From positions 1 through 37,504 of the forward strand of contig JAPKXX010000102.1 in the NCBI GenBank assembly GCA_026394595.1: a DNA stretch of 37,504 bases, in the 5' to 3' direction. Positions within the stretch are counted from its first letter, which is position 1. The number at the start of each line of letters is the position of its first letter. A program made the position numbers and the translations under genes. The notes under the pieces are model-generated. The model did not search any database. It was not told the DNA's origin and was given only the letters and a program-made list of their open reading frames with translations. Below are positions 25,710-33,834 of this stretch, one piece after another. The DNA is from Methanoregula sp. (GTDB lineage Archaea; Halobacteriota; Methanomicrobia; Methanomicrobiales; Methanospirillaceae).

Positions 25710-26495
25710 ATGCAGGACAGAGATTGGCCGCAGGAATCGGAACTTGTCGTCTGCACAGTCGTGAACGTAAAGGATTTTGTTGCGTTCGTTTCGCTGGACG
25801 AATACAGCGGGCGGCAGGGGCTTATCCCTATCTCTGAAATTGCAACCGGCTGGATCAAGTATATCCGCGACCATATCCGTGAAGGGCAGAAGATTGTCTG
25901 CAAGGTGCTCAACGTTGACCGGAGTCGCGGACATATCGATTTATCCTTAAAAGATGTCAACGAGCACCAGCGGCGCGAGAAGATACGCGAGTGGAAGAAC
26001 GAGTCAAAAGCAAAAAAGTGGATCGGGTTTGTTGCAACTACTGCAGAAGAACCCGCACGTGCAATCGAAGACGTAATCCTTGAAAAATACGGTGCCCTTT
26101 ATCCTGTTTTTGAGGATATTGTTATCGAAGGCGAACCAGTGATAAAAAAGCTCGGGCTTTCTAAGAAAGCGGGTGATGCGCTGATGCACGTGGCGCAGGA
26201 GAATGTGAAAGTCCCACGGGTCGATGTGACCGGGCACCTTATCCTCACCTGCCCCCTGCCGGATGGGATATCCGTAATTAAAAAAGCGCTTAAAAGTGCA
26301 GAGCCAAAGATTGCCGGTGTCGATATCGAACTTCTCTACCTCGGCGCCCCCACGTACCGCATCAAGGTGACTGCGCCGGACTATAAGGAAGCGGAAAAGG
26401 CGCTCGAAAAAGCGGCAAACCTTGCGATTGCGGTTGTGGAAAAGGCAGGCGGCGAGGGCAAGCTCGTCAAGAAACCCAAGTCAGGAAAGAGCTGA
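25710..26495 (+). CDS. eif2a: Translation initiation factor aIF2 alpha subunit
   Basis: This subunit of the heterotrimeric aIF2 helps to deliver initiator tRNA. The 261 residues show the S1 domain at about 10-85 ([20 protein letters not shown] ... [10 protein letters not shown]), the helical middle domain and the C-terminal alpha-beta domain ([17 protein letters not shown] ... [17 protein letters not shown]). It is ten bases from rps27e and its TGA shares a base with the ATG of nop10. Confidence 0.96.
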   Translation: MQDRDWPQESELVVCTVVNVKDFVAFVSLDEYSGRQGLIPISEIATGWIKYIRDHIREGQKIVCKVLNVDRSRGHIDLSLKDVNEHQRREKIREWKNESKAKKWIGFVATTAEEPARAIEDVILEKYGALYPVFEDIVIEGEPVIKKLGLSKKAGDALMHVAQENVKVPRVDVTGHLILTCPLPDGISVIKKALKSAEPKIAGVDIELLYLGAPTYRIKVTAPDYKEAEKALEKAANLAIAVVEKAGGEGKLVKKPKSGKS

Positions 26496-26644
26496 TGACC
26501 GGCCGGATACGACGCTGCCCCCATGACCGGACCTATACGCTTGCAAAGACGTGCCCGGCATGCGGGTCCCCGACCGTAACGGCACACCCGGCACGGTTTT
26601 CACCCGAAGATAAGTACGGGAAGTATCGGAGGATGGTGCGGTGA
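26495..26644 (+). CDS. nop10: Nop10, H/ACA ribonucleoprotein subunit
   Basis: This is the small protein that supports Cbf5 in guide-directed pseudouridylation of rRNA. The 49 residues read [20 protein letters not shown], followed by [20 protein letters not shown] and YGKYRR, the full archaeal pattern with four zinc ligands (C8, H10, C20, C23; His replaces one Cys). The ATG overlaps the TGA of the aIF2-alpha gene by one base, and its own TGA overlaps the GTG of the PAC2 gene, so all three are translationally coupled. Confidence 0.96.
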   Translation: MTGRIRRCPHDRTYTLAKTCPACGSPTVTAHPARFSPEDKYGKYRRMVR

Positions 26645-27399
26645 TCGAGGATATCAGCGTCCGCTTCCTGGACAATTTTAAGGACCGGACACTGGTTTCT
26701 CCTGTCCTGATCGAAGGGTTGCCGGGTATTGGGCAGGTGGGCAAGCTCGTCGCGGAATACATGATCCACATGCTCGGCGCAGAAAAGATCGCCGAGATCC
26801 ATTCCATCTACTTCCCGCCCCACGTGATCATTGATGAGAGCGGTGTCACCCGGCTTGTGCGGAATGAGTTATACCTGCACCACACCGAGAACCGCGATAT
26901 TGTCTTCCTTGTCGGGGACTACCAGAGCACCTCAAACGAGGGGCATTACATCCTCACCGAACAGTACCTCGACATAGCAGAGGAACTCGGCATCAGGAGG
27001 ATCTTCACGCTCGGCGGGTTCGGTGTGGGGCACTTTGTCGAGGAATCACGGGTCTTCGGCGCAATAAACCGCCCTGAACTGCGCCCGGAGATCGAGGCGG
27101 CGGGGGTTGTCTTCCAGCGGGACGAACCCGGCGGGGGAATTGTCGGCACGGCAGGTCTCCTCCTCGGCCTTGGCGCCCTGCGGGAGATCGATGGCATCTG
27201 CCTTATGGGCGAGACCAGCGGCTACCTTGTCGACCCACGGAGTGCGGCAAGCGTGCTTGCCGTTATCTCCAGTCTCCTAAACGTCCCGGTCGACCCGACC
27301 CAGCTCAACGCCCGCGCCGCCGAAATGGAGCGTATGATCGAAGGATTGATCGAGGGCGAGAAGCTGCAGAGTGATGAAGAACTGAATTATATCGGGTAA
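26641..27399 (+). CDS. PAC2 family protein (proteasome assembly chaperone-like)
   Basis: From GTG 26641 the 252 residues match the archaeal PAC2-like family: [20 protein letters not shown], the [11 protein letters not shown] segment, [12 protein letters not shown] and [20 protein letters not shown], with a helical C-terminus. Eukaryotic PAC2 helps 20S proteasome assembly; the archaeal role is assumed to be similar but is less certain. The gene overlaps nop10 by four bases (GTGA) and ends the plus-strand run that begins at elp3. Confidence 0.93.
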   Translation: MIEDISVRFLDNFKDRTLVSPVLIEGLPGIGQVGKLVAEYMIHMLGAEKIAEIHSIYFPPHVIIDESGVTRLVRNELYLHHTENRDIVFLVGDYQSTSNEGHYILTEQYLDIAEELGIRRIFTLGGFGVGHFVEESRVFGAINRPELRPEIEAAGVVFQRDEPGGGIVGTAGLLLGLGALREIDGICLMGETSGYLVDPRSAASVLAVISSLLNVPVDPTQLNARAAEMERMIEGLIEGEKLQSDEELNYIG

Positions 27400-27605
27400 T
27401 TGTTCTGAAACATTTTCGAAAATTTTCCGTATGCGAATTCTTGTTTTTTCAACTCTCTGATTACGGGCGTCACGACCATTTCATAATTCCTGTTCAGGGC
27501 ACACACGAAGTGGCTCATGATACGGGAAATCATCAGAAATACCGTGCATGCATATGGCGACAAATAATCGGTGTGCCCCAGGTTTGAAGCGAGAGAAAAG
27601 TCAGG

Positions 27606-27614
27606 ATTTTATCC
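27606..27614 (+). promoter_or_regulatory. TATA box for the lipoprotein gene
   Basis: ATTTTATCC lies about 25 bp ahead of the two adjacent ATG codons at 27633 and 27636, the spacing of a leaderless transcript. The rest of the gap 27400-27632 shows only a TTTTCGAAAA palindrome shortly after the PAC2 stop. Confidence 0.5.
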
Positions 27615-27632
27615 TCTGAAATTGAATTTATT

Positions 27633-28154
27633 ATGATGAAAACGATTGTGCTGGGTGCAATAATCCTCTGCCTGATTCTCGTTGCCGGTTGTACAACCGG
27701 TCAATCAAATTCCGGCGTACCGGCTCAAAGTCTGAAGATGAATGAACCGGCGGTTTTGCAGAATGGGAGTTACACGGTTACCACTCTGATCGATCACATT
27801 GATGTCGACTCGTCAAAACCCGGTAAAAAAATTATCGATATCTATATCAAGGCAATAAATTCCGGGACACAACCGATCCAACTGGTCTGGTACAGTAAGA
27901 TTACAGATCAGGCCGGTGTTTCGCACGGCGGCATCGGAGTCTCGCACGGGGGTTCAGGGGCAGAGACCCCCCCGCTTGATCCGGGATCATCGGCAACTGT
28001 ACGGGACTACGTTGTCATTGAATCTGACGCGGACTTTGCTGCACTGGCAAGAGGGGGAACGCTTGATGTATCATTCATCGGACAGCAGACGGAAAGCGGA
28101 CCAAGAGTGAATTTCCATGCATCCTGGCTTATTGATCCCAACCGTATCAAGTAA
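27633..28154 (+). CDS. Exported lipoprotein, unknown function
   Basis: The 173 residues start with a lipoprotein signal (hydrophobic core and lipobox LVAGC at about 16-20), so the mature protein should be lipid-anchored outside the membrane. The rest looks like an immunoglobulin-like beta sandwich of the DUF4352 kind found in many archaeal lipoproteins (YTVTTLIDHIDVD ... KIIDIYIKAINSGTQPIQL ... FIGQQTESGP). A short GVSHGG repeat occurs at about 95-107. Either ATG of the tandem pair may be used. Binding partner unknown. Confidence 0.75.
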   Translation: MMKTIVLGAIILCLILVAGCTTGQSNSGVPAQSLKMNEPAVLQNGSYTVTTLIDHIDVDSSKPGKKIIDIYIKAINSGTQPIQLVWYSKITDQAGVSHGGIGVSHGGSGAETPPLDPGSSATVRDYVVIESDADFAALARGGTLDVSFIGQQTESGPRVNFHASWLIDPNRIK

Positions 28155-28284
28155 ATCCTTTTTTTATAGATACCAACATTCTGACCCCATTATGGGGATA
28201 CCCTGTCTTTCAATGATACACAGAAGAAGCATATTTGGATCTTACTCCTTTGACCTCGTTCCCGGTTCCCGGTTGTGTGAGAGA

Positions 28285-28294
28285 GATATAAAGG
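28285..28294 (+). promoter_or_regulatory. TATA box for the endonuclease Q gene
   Basis: GATATAAAGG is centred 30 bp before the ATG at 28320, giving an expected leader of only a few bases and no Shine-Dalgarno, consistent with a near-leaderless mRNA. Confidence 0.6.
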
Positions 28295-28319
28295 CACGAC
28301 GTTCAAATCATACAATACA

Positions 28320-29438
28320 ATGCTCGCCAATGCCGACCTGCACATCCATTCCCCGTACGCGATCGCGGTATCCCGCTCGATGGTGCCGGAACACCTGATC
28401 ACGGCATGCGTGACCAAGGGGATCTCCGTACTCGGGACCGGCGATGCATTGCACCCGGCATGGCAGCAGGCCTGGCGACCATTCATGGAAAACGATGCTG
28501 GCATCGTTGTTGTCCCGACCGCCGAGGTGGAAGACCAGTCCCGGGTGCACCATCTGATCATTGCTGAAGACTTTATGCTGTTCGATGATCTCCGGGAACA
28601 GCTCGCAGCCCACAGCAGGGGCCTGGTATCAGTTGGACGGCCCCATGTCTATCTATCCGGCGAAGCGATCGCAAAGATCGTCCATGAAATCGGCGGGCTG
28701 ATCGGCCCGGCACATGCATTCACACCATGGACTGCACTGTACGCGTATTTTGACCGTGTAGCCGACTGCTATGGCAGTGAACCGATTGATTTTCTGGAAC
28801 TCGGCCTTTCTGCCGACAGCTCGTATGGTGCGGCGATCCCGGACCTGTATAACGTACCATTCCTCTCCAATTCCGATGCCCACAGCCCGGCACCGGATAA
28901 GTTTGCCCGGGAGTTCAACCGGCTCTGGCTCGCAAATCTCAGCGTCAAGGCCGTACTGGACTGCATCCAAAAAGGTGCGATCGAAATGAACGCCGGCTTC
29001 TTCCCGGAGGAGGGAAAATACAACCGGACTGCCTGCGTACGCTGCTTTACCCAATATTCCGGTGACGAAGCCATCCGGAACAACTGGCGTTGTCCGGCAG
29101 ATGGCGGCATCATCAAGAAGGGCGTATATGACCGGGCACGGGAACTCTCATATGGCGAGGCACGCCCCCGCCCACCCTACCTCCACATCATACCGCTCGG
29201 GCAGATCATCCAGACAATGGAGGGGGCATCATCGCCACACACAAAAAAGTGCACATCGATCTACACCTCCCTTATCAGCCCGTTCGGCAACGAGATCGAG
29301 GTGCTTACCAATACCCCCATTGATGAGATCCGGTCAATTCACCCAAAGGCAGCTGATGCGATCGAAGCCCTGCGGAGCGGCCGCGTAACCCTGCATGCCG
29401 GCGGCGGTGGAAAGTACGGTACGTTCTCGCTGGTGTAA
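28320..29438 (+). CDS. Endonuclease Q (PHP-domain DNA repair nuclease)
   Basis: EndoQ cuts DNA 5' to deaminated bases such as uracil, hypoxanthine and xanthine. The 372 residues show the PHP phosphoesterase motif NADLHIHSPYAIA, LGTGDALHP, a later SNSDAHSP metal site, and a zinc-finger region CVRCFTQYSGDEA ... WRCPADGG, followed by KKGVYDRARELSYGEAR and PPYLHIIPLGQII; a helix-hairpin-helix-like end (AADAIEALRSGRVTLHAGGGGKYG) follows. Length and domain order fit the archaeal enzyme. It is monocistronic with its own TATA box. Confidence 0.88.
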   Translation: MLANADLHIHSPYAIAVSRSMVPEHLITACVTKGISVLGTGDALHPAWQQAWRPFMENDAGIVVVPTAEVEDQSRVHHLIIAEDFMLFDDLREQLAAHSRGLVSVGRPHVYLSGEAIAKIVHEIGGLIGPAHAFTPWTALYAYFDRVADCYGSEPIDFLELGLSADSSYGAAIPDLYNVPFLSNSDAHSPAPDKFAREFNRLWLANLSVKAVLDCIQKGAIEMNAGFFPEEGKYNRTACVRCFTQYSGDEAIRNNWRCPADGGIIKKGVYDRARELSYGEARPRPPYLHIIPLGQIIQTMEGASSPHTKKCTSIYTSLISPFGNEIEVLTNTPIDEIRSIHPKAADAIEALRSGRVTLHAGGGGKYGTFSLV

Positions 29439-29515
29439 ACTGTTGCACTCACGAAATTGCATCTTCCCTTTTTATCGTAAATATTAATGAAACAGGAGAC
29501 CAACATGATCACTCA

Positions 29516-29692
29516 ATGCTCAAAGTACATCGGGATATTTGCGGGTATTGCGGATGTTGTGTGTCGGTCTGCCCTGAAGGCGCCCTTGAACTGATCGACG
29601 CATACCTCTCCGTAGAGGACAATTGCACGAGCTGCGGTGTCTGTGCAAAAGTATGCCCTCTCGGAGCCCTGGAGGTCATCGATGAAAAATAA
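29516..29692 (+). CDS. Two-cluster 4Fe-4S ferredoxin, partner of geranylgeranyl reductase
   Basis: The 58-residue protein has two ferredoxin half sites, [14 protein letters not shown] (C9, C12, C15, C19, with an extra C14) and [13 protein letters not shown] (C37, C40, C43, C47), so it should carry two [4Fe-4S] clusters. It overlaps the start of the geranylgeranyl reductase gene by 11 bases, which suggests that it is the electron donor for lipid saturation. An AGGAG at 29494-29498 is placed for an ATG at 29505 in another frame, not for ATG 29516; see findings. Confidence 0.9.
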   Translation: MLKVHRDICGYCGCCVSVCPEGALELIDAYLSVEDNCTSCGVCAKVCPLGALEVIDEK

Positions 29693-30878
29693 GTACGACG
29701 TGCTGGTGATCGGCGGGGGTCCGGCAGGTGCACTTGCAGCAAAGACTGCAGTCGAGAAAGGGCTATCCGCCTGCATCGTCGAGAAGCGCCAAGCGATCGG
29801 CGCCCCGGTACGGTGTGCGGAGGGGATCGGACGCGAAGCCCTCCACGAGTTCATCGAACCTGATTCCCGCTGGATCTCCGCGGAGATGACCGGGGCCGGA
29901 ATCGTTGCACCCGACGGTTTTTTCATGAGACTCGAATCCGCGTACGCGGGCAACAAGGTCGGGTATATCCTCGACCGCAAATTTTTCGACCGCGAGCTTG
30001 TCTGGAGGGCGGCAGAAGCAGGTGCTGATGTCGCAGTCAAGTCGCGTGCGTCTGCTCCCCTGATGGATCATGGCGTTGTCAAAGGGGCAAAGGTCGAGTA
30101 CTGCGGAAAAGTCACGAAGGTGAGCGCTGAAGTTGTCATCGCTGCCGACGGGGTTGAATCAAAGTTCTCCCGGTGGTGCGGCATCGACACCACGGTGCCA
30201 GTCCGTGAGATCATGAGCTCGGTTCAGTATGTCATGACGGATATCGATATCGACCCGCACGCAACCATCTTTTATCTGGGTAATGAGGTGGCACCGGAAG
30301 GCTACCTCTGGGTATTCCCCAAAGGTGAACGGTCGGCAAATGTCGGGGTCGGCATTTCCGGGAAAAAGAGCGGGGAAGGGCACCGGGCTAAGGACTATCT
30401 CGACAGATTTGTGAAAAAGACATTCCCTAACGGGAAAACAATCGAATATATCCCGGGCGGTGTCTCGGTCTGCCGCCCGCTCGATAGTACGGTTGCAGAC
30501 GGTCTCATGATCACCGGGGATGCAGCACGGGTCGTCGATCCCCTTACCGGGGGGGGTATCTACAATGCGATGTATACCGGCAGGCTGGCTGCCCAGGTCG
30601 CTGCAGAGTGTATCAGTAAGGGGGATACCACCAGAGAGGCGCTCATGGTCTATGATAAAACCTGGCGGGCGTCGAAGATGGGTAAAGCCATCGAACGCAA
30701 CTACCACATCAAGGAATACTTGATCAGCATGCCCGATGAGAAACTGAATGCAATTATCCATTCCGTCGCAAAGCTGAACCTTTCCGAGTTCTCCACGCTC
30801 ACGCTGATCAAGGAACTGATAAAGGTAAACCCGAAACTGGTCCTCGAGCTGGGTGTGCTCGCCGCTTCACTACACTGA
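29682..30878 (+). CDS. Digeranylgeranylglycerophospholipid reductase
   Basis: This FAD enzyme saturates the isoprenoid chains of archaeal membrane lipids. From ATG 29682 it has 398 residues with the dinucleotide-binding [15 protein letters not shown], the [11 protein letters not shown] segment, [37 protein letters not shown], the [20 protein letters not shown] motif and [20 protein letters not shown] for FAD. Upstream in-frame codons to 29637 lie inside the ferredoxin gene and are not needed. It works on lipids whose backbone is made by egsA. Confidence 0.95.
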   Translation: MKNKYDVLVIGGGPAGALAAKTAVEKGLSACIVEKRQAIGAPVRCAEGIGREALHEFIEPDSRWISAEMTGAGIVAPDGFFMRLESAYAGNKVGYILDRKFFDRELVWRAAEAGADVAVKSRASAPLMDHGVVKGAKVEYCGKVTKVSAEVVIAADGVESKFSRWCGIDTTVPVREIMSSVQYVMTDIDIDPHATIFYLGNEVAPEGYLWVFPKGERSANVGVGISGKKSGEGHRAKDYLDRFVKKTFPNGKTIEYIPGGVSVCRPLDSTVADGLMITGDAARVVDPLTGGGIYNAMYTGRLAAQVAAECISKGDTTREALMVYDKTWRASKMGKAIERNYHIKEYLISMPDEKLNAIIHSVAKLNLSEFSTLTLIKELIKVNPKLVLELGVLAASLH

Positions 30879-31009
30879 AGTCTTGAACTGTTTGTTCAGA
30901 AGCTGCAGGCAGTCATCCTCCGCTTCCTTTTTCGTAAACACGGTGAACGTGTCGCCTGCCCGACGAGACTCCTTCCGATTCCACCCAGACCCACGATGAT
31001 AATTTACAT
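30870..31009 (-). pseudogene. Deletion relic of a TrkA-N (NAD-binding) protein
   Basis: On the minus strand an ATG at 31009 is followed at once by TAA and then by IIIVGLGGIGRSLVGQA, the typical first residues of a TrkA-N regulator of potassium transport; TAC to TAA at codon 2 explains the stop. About 17 residues later the frame shifts and GDTFTVFTKKEAEDDCLQLL plus NKQFKTSV lead to TAG at 30870, which looks like the C-terminus of the same kind of protein. The centre of the gene has been deleted. The relic overlaps the last nine bases of the reductase gene. Confidence 0.6.
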
Positions 31010-31063
31010 ATCTACCGGTTACTTTCATCACCATTGAAATAATTTGCGCATGAATATCTGTGT

Positions 31064-31696
31064 GTGATCTGCGGGGTGGACGAGGCGGGGAAGGGCTCGG
31101 TGCTTGGCCCGATGGTGGTTGCAGCGGTTGGGGCCCCTTCCGAGGAGGTCTTTTCCAATCTCCCTGTCAGGGACTCAAAACTCCTCACACCAAAAGACCG
31201 TGAACGGCTCTTTACGCTCATCAGTGAACGGTGCGGGGTAGCAACCGTGATCATCCCTGCAGAAGAGATCGATGAACACCGCAAAACCATGACGATGAAC
31301 CAGTGTGTTGCGCGGGCCCATGCTGCGGTGATCCGGCGTATCCACCCTGACATCGCATACGTGGATGCCTGCGATGTCAACCCAACACGATATGCCTGGA
31401 TGGTGCAGGAACATCTGGACACCGGCTGCGAGATCGTTTCAAAACACCATGCGGACCAGACATTTAAGGTGGTCTCGGCTGCAAGTATCGTCGCAAAGGT
31501 CGTCCGGGATCAGGAGATCAGGAGCCTCGCAGCCATCTACGGGGAGATCGGGAGCGGATATCCATCGGATCCGGTAACCATTGCATACCTCTCAGCATAT
31601 ATCGGCAAACACCACCACCCGCCGGCATGCGCACGGAAGAGCTGGAAGACGGTAGGCAACCTGATGGCAGCATTTGAACAGAGAAAACTGATTTAG
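31064..31696 (+). CDS. rnhB: Ribonuclease HII
   Basis: RNase HII removes ribonucleotides and RNA from RNA-DNA hybrids, including primers. The 210 residues start at GTG with MICGVDEAGKGSVLGPMVVA; the catalytic set is D6, E7, D101 (YVDACD) and D131 (HHADQTFKVVSAASIVAKVV), all present. There is no other in-frame start further upstream that would keep the motif at the N-terminus. A T-rich tract right after the stop (31703-31716) is the likely terminator. It is monocistronic. Confidence 0.96.
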   Translation: MICGVDEAGKGSVLGPMVVAAVGAPSEEVFSNLPVRDSKLLTPKDRERLFTLISERCGVATVIIPAEEIDEHRKTMTMNQCVARAHAAVIRRIHPDIAYVDACDVNPTRYAWMVQEHLDTGCEIVSKHHADQTFKVVSAASIVAKVVRDQEIRSLAAIYGEIGSGYPSDPVTIAYLSAYIGKHHHPPACARKSWKTVGNLMAAFEQRKLI

Positions 31697-32111
31697 GTGC
31701 CGGATTTTTTTATTTTAGACGGGATGCCCACATCAACCGGGTACCATTCCGTGGATTATCGATCATAGTCCTGATGCTTTTTTGTCTGTCCTATGCGCAG
31801 AAATGGTTATATGTGTAAAATTAATTCGGGATACCACACAAGTGGTACGAGATCTGTTTGCAGATCGCGTACCGGTCGGATTCTGTGCGTGGCTCATTTC
31901 GTTCATAATAATACCGCACCGGACATGTGTGGCAGTGTACAAGATCAGAGACCGCAACAGCCGCCATTTTTTCAGGCAGGTTGATTCCTCACTACATCGT
32001 GGGAGACAGTTCTGATTATACTTATTACTCCAGGTTTGCCTCACTTTGGCAAAGAATGTGCGAAACAATGCTGACCAATGTTTTCATACCTGCAAGGTAC
32101 ACCTGTACTCC
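31697..32111 (+). other. Gene-free leader-like stretch with overlapping hairpins
   Basis: The reading frames here look random on both strands. A TATA-like GGTTATATG lies at about 31805-31813. Two hairpins follow: TACCAC-ACAA-GTGGTA (31832-31847), and GGTACGAGATCTG-TTTG-CAGATCGCGTACC (31844-31873, 12 of 13 pairs). They share bases 31844-31847, so only one can form at a time. A second TATA-like sequence, GATTATACTTATT, lies at about 32012-32024. The arrangement could be a regulatory leader or a small RNA gene. Confidence 0.4.
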
Positions 32112-32408
32112 ATGACAGGGCAGGAAATTTCCGTCAATATCCCGCAGACACTTGACCCGGTATACAGCAACATGATCCAGATCGCGTACAAGGAAGACGA
32201 GTTCACGTTTATCTTCCTCCATCAGATCCCCGCTGTCAACCAGGCACGGGCAAAGGCAATCGTTTCGATCACGCCGACGCATGCAAAGAACCTGCTTGCG
32301 GTCCTCCAGAAGAGTGTGGCGGATTTTGAGGGTAAGTTCGGCAAGATCGCAACACCGACCGACAAGACGGGGGACGGGAGCGTGACCACCCTGCGTGGTT
32401 ATTCGTAA
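32112..32408 (+). CDS. DUF3467 family protein
   Basis: From ATG 32112 the product has 98 residues with the DUF3467 pattern: ISVNIPQTLDPVYSNMIQIA, EFTFIFLHQIPAVNQARAKAIV, SITPTHAKNLLAVLQKSVADFEGKFG with a tail. The family is small, cytoplasmic and of unknown function. The frame is open upstream to TTG 32046, but those residues are not family-like. It ends 46 bases before tRNA-Thr. Confidence 0.8.
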   Translation: MTGQEISVNIPQTLDPVYSNMIQIAYKEDEFTFIFLHQIPAVNQARAKAIVSITPTHAKNLLAVLQKSVADFEGKFGKIATPTDKTGDGSVTTLRGYS

Positions 32409-32412
32409 CCAC

Positions 32413-32425
32413 CATATTTTTATTA
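32413..32425 (+). promoter_or_regulatory. Probable promoter of tRNA-Thr
   Basis: ATATTTTTATTAC is an AT-rich TATA-type element in an otherwise GC-rich context, about 35 bp before the mature 5' end of the tRNA, which would give a short 5' trailer removed by RNase P. Confidence 0.45.
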
Positions 32426-32454
32426 CGATACGGGTCGATATTGTGAGGTATTGC

Positions 32455-32526
32455 GCCGCCGTGGCTTAGCGGCATAGCGGCTGATTCGTAATCAGCAGGT
32501 CGAGGGTTCAAATCCCTCCGGCGGCT
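32455..32526 (+). tRNA. tRNA-Thr (anticodon CGT), likely integration site
   Basis: The 72-nt cloverleaf has acceptor stem GCCGCCG/CGGCGGC with a T discriminator, anticodon stem CTGAT/ATCAG with loop TTCGTAA (anticodon CGT), and T arm GAGGG-TTCAAAT-CCCTC. No CCA is encoded. A tyrosine recombinase gene starts 88 bp behind its 3' end in the same orientation, so the T arm and acceptor 3' half are the probable attachment site. Confidence 0.95.
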
Positions 32527-32613
32527 TCCTTCGCGCAGGTTGAAATCCCTGTAAAAACCGTTTCTCAGGATAACCTTTTCCCTAACCTCGGTAACCGGGG
32601 TGCCGGGACGACG

Positions 32614-33834
32614 ATGCGCACACTACAGGCACCTAACCGGCACTGCCGGCCGTTTCATAACGCAAAGAGTGTATACGCCGAACATTCCATCGATCATGCC
32701 ATCCAGGCCGGCCAGCTTACCGCCGATGATGCCCGGCTGATCCGGGACTTTATTGCGGAGATCAAGGTTACCCGGGGCATCGGGGTCTCTCGGGCCAACA
32801 AACTCACCTACATCCTGGTGTCGTGGCGGCAGTACATCGGGCCGTTCCGGACGAACACCGTGGCCGACCTCTACCGGGGGATCGAGGCCCTGCGGGAGGC
32901 GCGGCACGGCGATATGGACATACCCTATAAGCAGAACACCTTGAAAGATCACCTAACCCTGCTCAAGCGGTTCTCCCGCTGGCTGAGGGCGAACGGATAC
33001 TCGTCCGTGCAGGAAGACAAGATTGAGGGGATCAAGGCTCCCCGAGCGGACCGGATGACCAAGACCGCCGGCCAGATGCTCACGGAAGACGAGGTCCGGG
33101 CCATGATCGACGCGTGCCAGACGTCCCGGGACAGGGCGATTATTGCGACGTTATATGAGGGCGGTTTCAGGGTTCAGGAATTAGGCCGGCTCACCTGGGC
33201 GCAGGTAAAATTCGACGATTACGGCACGGTCATCAACGTCGACGAGAAGACCGGGGCCCCGCGATACATCCGGCTCGTGACGGCGACCCAGTACCTCATC
33301 CAGTGGAAGAACGATTTTCCCTTCCCGGTCACGCCGGACGCCCTGGTCTTTGTATCCAACCGGCGGCTGCCGGTCCAATATGCCGCCATCGCCGTGCAGC
33401 TCAAAAAAATCGCTCGCCGGACGGGTATCCGAAAAAAAGTTACACCGCACTTGTTCAGGCACTCCCGCGTCACCGAGATGATCCGGCAGGGATACAGTGA
33501 GTCAATCGTCAAGAAGACGATGTGGGGCAATTTAGACACGCTGATGTTCTCGAGCTACCTTCACCTGGTCGACAACGACACCGATAACGAGGTCCTCGAA
33601 AAGCACGGTATCCGGCGACCGGAGGAGCACCGGTCGGTCGCAATGGAGATCCGGCAGTGCGCTAACTGCAACACCGTCAACCCGCCGACATTCGCGTTCT
33701 GTTCGACATGTGGGGAGCCGTTGACCGAAGAGGCACGGTTGAGCGTGGAGCGGCTGAGAAGAGATATCGAGAAGTTGCCGGAATACAAGATGATCCTGGG
33801 TCTGGCACGCCAGAAACTTGTTGCCGGCACCTAA
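32614..33834 (+). CDS. Tyrosine recombinase (integrase) with C-terminal zinc ribbon
   Basis: It catalyses site-specific recombination of the element. The 406 residues have a SAM-like core-binding domain (about 20-140) and a catalytic domain with R186 (GGFRVQELGRL), K212, H279-x2-R282 (HLFRHSRVTEM) and the nucleophile Y315 (SSYLHL). At the usual second His position, Trp304 stands in MWGN, a known variation in this family. A zinc ribbon follows at 349-366 (CANCNTV ... FCSTCG), which may help DNA or protein binding. The gene is uninterrupted and lies directly behind tRNA-Thr. Confidence 0.93.
   Translation: MRTLQAPNRHCRPFHNAKSVYAEHSIDHAIQAGQLTADDARLIRDFIAEIKVTRGIGVSRANKLTYILVSWRQYIGPFRTNTVADLYRGIEALREARHGDMDIPYKQNTLKDHLTLLKRFSRWLRANGYSSVQEDKIEGIKAPRADRMTKTAGQMLTEDEVRAMIDACQTSRDRAIIATLYEGGFRVQELGRLTWAQVKFDDYGTVINVDEKTGAPRYIRLVTATQYLIQWKNDFPFPVTPDALVFVSNRRLPVQYAAIAVQLKKIARRTGIRKKVTPHLFRHSRVTEMIRQGYSESIVKKTMWGNLDTLMFSSYLHLVDNDTDNEVLEKHGIRRPEEHRSVAMEIRQCANCNTVNPPTFAFCSTCGEPLTEEARLSVERLRRDIEKLPEYKMILGLARQKLVAGT

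Noticed and set aside
31763-32068. Frames on both strands in the gap between rnhB and the DUF3467 gene
   Set aside because: Composition is not protein-like and the segment contains hairpins and TATA-like sites instead.
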